Assembly: GCA_028023455.1 (NCBI GenBank)
Contig: JAQFVV010006335.1
Coordinates: 188,001 to 252,000 of the forward strand
Direction: 5' to 3'
Origin: Epiperipatus broadwayi
Taxonomy: Eukaryota; Onychophora; Udeonychophora; Euonychophora; Peripatidae
DNA length: 64,000 nucleotides
Shown here in pieces: positions 62,501-64,000 of the stretch; positions within the stretch are counted from its first letter, which is position 1; every line of letters begins with the position of its first letter. Position numbers and translations under genes: made by a program. The notes below the pieces were generated by a model that made no database searches, was not told where the DNA came from, and saw only the letters and a list, made by a program, of their open reading frames with translations.

Positions 62501-63740
62501 AATTTGTCAAAAATACTTTTTTTCACAGAAGTATTTTTATTTCTTTAAAATATCTATTAATAACAGACAATAGTAATTTAACTTTAAAACTATTTATAGT
62601 CCAAAATACTACTTTTCTCCATCTTATAGTTTTCTGTACTAATCCAGCGTCTGTTACTTTTCTAGCATAAAGTTTCTGATATATTTCTACGATACGTGAT
62701 GTTTCCATGATCATTTGTACGTAAATTGAGTTTCGATATTGAGAAGACAATAGGGAATTATTAAGTTTCTACTGCATATTCATTACTTTAAAAATATTAT
62801 AAATTATTCAATAACACTCTTATGATTTTACAACTGATTTTAAGAGCGTTTATAAATTTACTTGGCTATTTTCTTAATAGCACGATTAACTTAGAAATTT
62901 AATTACAGAGAGAGCCCTTCAACAATTGAATCCAGCTTTTATACTAGAAGAGACTCCACATCTGATTGGTACGATTAAACAATCAAACTTTGCTTATTTA
63001 CATATTTATCAACTCACTATTAAAAATAAAATAATGACTTATTTAATATTTAATATTTTATCAAATTCTTTTAAAACAATATTTATCGTTTATTTAAATC
63101 TATTAAACATTCTTTTGAAATATTCTTTCTCACTTGATTTAAATCTTAACTTTTATAAGATCATTTAAAATAAATTAAATCTTTTTAAATACGTTATATT
63201 TTTAAGACAATATTTTTTAAAATCAAATTTAATATTTTACATTAATATCTTTATTTTTATCTCGTGATAACTCACGTATTATTTATAAATTTTACAACAT
63301 GATTTTTTAAAATAATTACGCAACTTTATTAGACAACTTCCACGCATGTGTGTATAACATCTGTTCTTTATAACACAAGAACGCTTGCCTAAAAATAAAC
63401 TTAACAATTGCTTTTTTAAAATAAATATTTATTTTTAAAAATAAATAAGATATTATATCAGATTTTAAAATAATTATTTGATATGATTAAAATCAAATAT
63501 TAATCTCAATTTAAATACTTATAATTTAAAATATTTTTATTCACTTTTAACATATATTTTAAATTAGATAAATATCTTTATCCAATTTTAACTTGTCTTT
63601 TAAATACTTTAGCTTTAGACATTTGTTATTAAATTTATTAATGCAGTATTACATCATAATCATCATCATTTTAAATATCTTCTCAATACCAACACAATTC
63701 ACATATCAAATACTCATAGATTGCTCTAATTAAACTTATG
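59596..63740 (-). repeat. 5' LTR of the gag-only element, cut by the assembly gap
   Basis: Direct partner of 51366-55503, starting TGTACCC on the plus strand. About 105 bases of its outer end, with any target duplication, are hidden in the gap. TATA and CCAAT boxes are kept near 62935-62970. Confidence 0.9.
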
Positions 63741-64000
63741 NNNNNNNNNNNNNNNNNNNNNNNNNNNNNNNNNNNNNNNNNNNNNNNNNNNNNNNNNNNN
63801 NNNNNNNNNNNNNNNNNNNNNNNNNNNNNNNNNNNNNNNNNNNNNNNNNNNNNNNNNNNNNNNNNNNNNNNNNNNNNNNNNNNNNNNNNNNNNNNNNNNN
63901 NNNNNNNNNNNNNNNNNNNNNNNNNNNNNNNNNNNNNNNNNNNNNNNNNNNNNNNNNNNNNNNNNNNNNNNNNNNNNNNNNNNNNNNNNNNNNNNNNNNN
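63741..64000. other. Assembly gap (N)
   Basis: 260 undetermined bases falling near the outer end of the 5' LTR, where near-identical repeats make assembly difficult. Confidence 1.

Larger units (their letters stand above)
51366..63740 (-). mobile_element. Gag-only LTR retrotransposon with about 4.24-kb LTRs
   Basis: Two direct copies of a long repeat (51366-55609 and 59596 to the gap) enclose 3,986 bases. Orientation is minus: the gag-like gene, the polypurine tract beside the left LTR and the primer-binding-site region beside the right LTR all agree. LTR ends are TGTGCCC...GGGTACA. There is no protease, reverse transcriptase, RNase H or integrase frame; the interior outside gag is A+T-rich and stop-filled in every frame. 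The LTR copies differ by scattered substitutions and small indels, roughly one or two per hundred bases by eye, so insertion is fairly recent. Expected full length is about 12.5 kb, with about 100 bases of the 5' LTR lost in the gap. A Ty3-type origin is likely from the gag fold. Confidence 0.88.

Overview
This window is nuclear DNA of an animal, most likely an invertebrate. It is very A+T-rich (roughly three quarters or more by eye), is crowded with (TA)n tracts, and carries metazoan-type transposable elements: Penelope-like elements, an RTE-type LINE, a tRNA-derived SINE, foldback/hairpin elements and a Ty3-like LTR element. I could not narrow the taxon. There is no sign of a bacterial gene layout, and no rRNA or functional tRNA. 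The last 260 bases (63741-64000) are an assembly gap.

Layout. 1-4362: a diverged long terminal repeat in + orientation, probably a solo LTR, related to the large element at the right end. 4983-7922: a Penelope-like element with a reverse transcriptase and GIY-YIG endonuclease reading frame interrupted only by two in-frame TGA codons, bounded by inverted and direct terminal repeats. 9-25 kb: noncoding DNA with an interspersed repeat family (family A), a recent tRNA-derived SINE with target-site duplication, several hairpin or foldback elements, and a dead RTE LINE on the minus strand (20949 to about 23030). 27.0-28.2 kb and 33.84-34.28 kb: two decayed minus-strand coding fossils. 30.4-31.0 kb: a duplicated repeat. 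32.5-48.4 kb: three short open segments on the + strand with good splice sites and mutually consistent phases, which I read as internal exons of one host gene with introns of 10.5 and 5.1 kb. 41.3-41.5 kb: the 3' end of a second RTE copy. 49749-50526: a head-to-head pair of 3' tails from a second Penelope-like family.

51366-63740 and into the gap: the most striking object. It is an LTR retrotransposon on the minus strand with LTRs of about 4.24 kb, a 3,986-base interior holding one 716-codon gag-like gene with a very long coiled coil and no zinc knuckle, and no pol at all. The polypurine tract, LTR termini and a tRNA-Lys-like primer-binding site can all be located. This looks like an animal counterpart of the gag-only, non-autonomous LTR elements known from plants, and it would need reverse transcriptase and integrase from another element. 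The solo LTR at 1-4362 and the copy at 51366 both abut a (TA)n tract at the same LTR end, which suggests insertion into TA microsatellites.

If the spliced gene model is right, everything from 32.6 kb to the first exon beyond the window, including the gag-only element, is intronic and lies antisense to the host gene.
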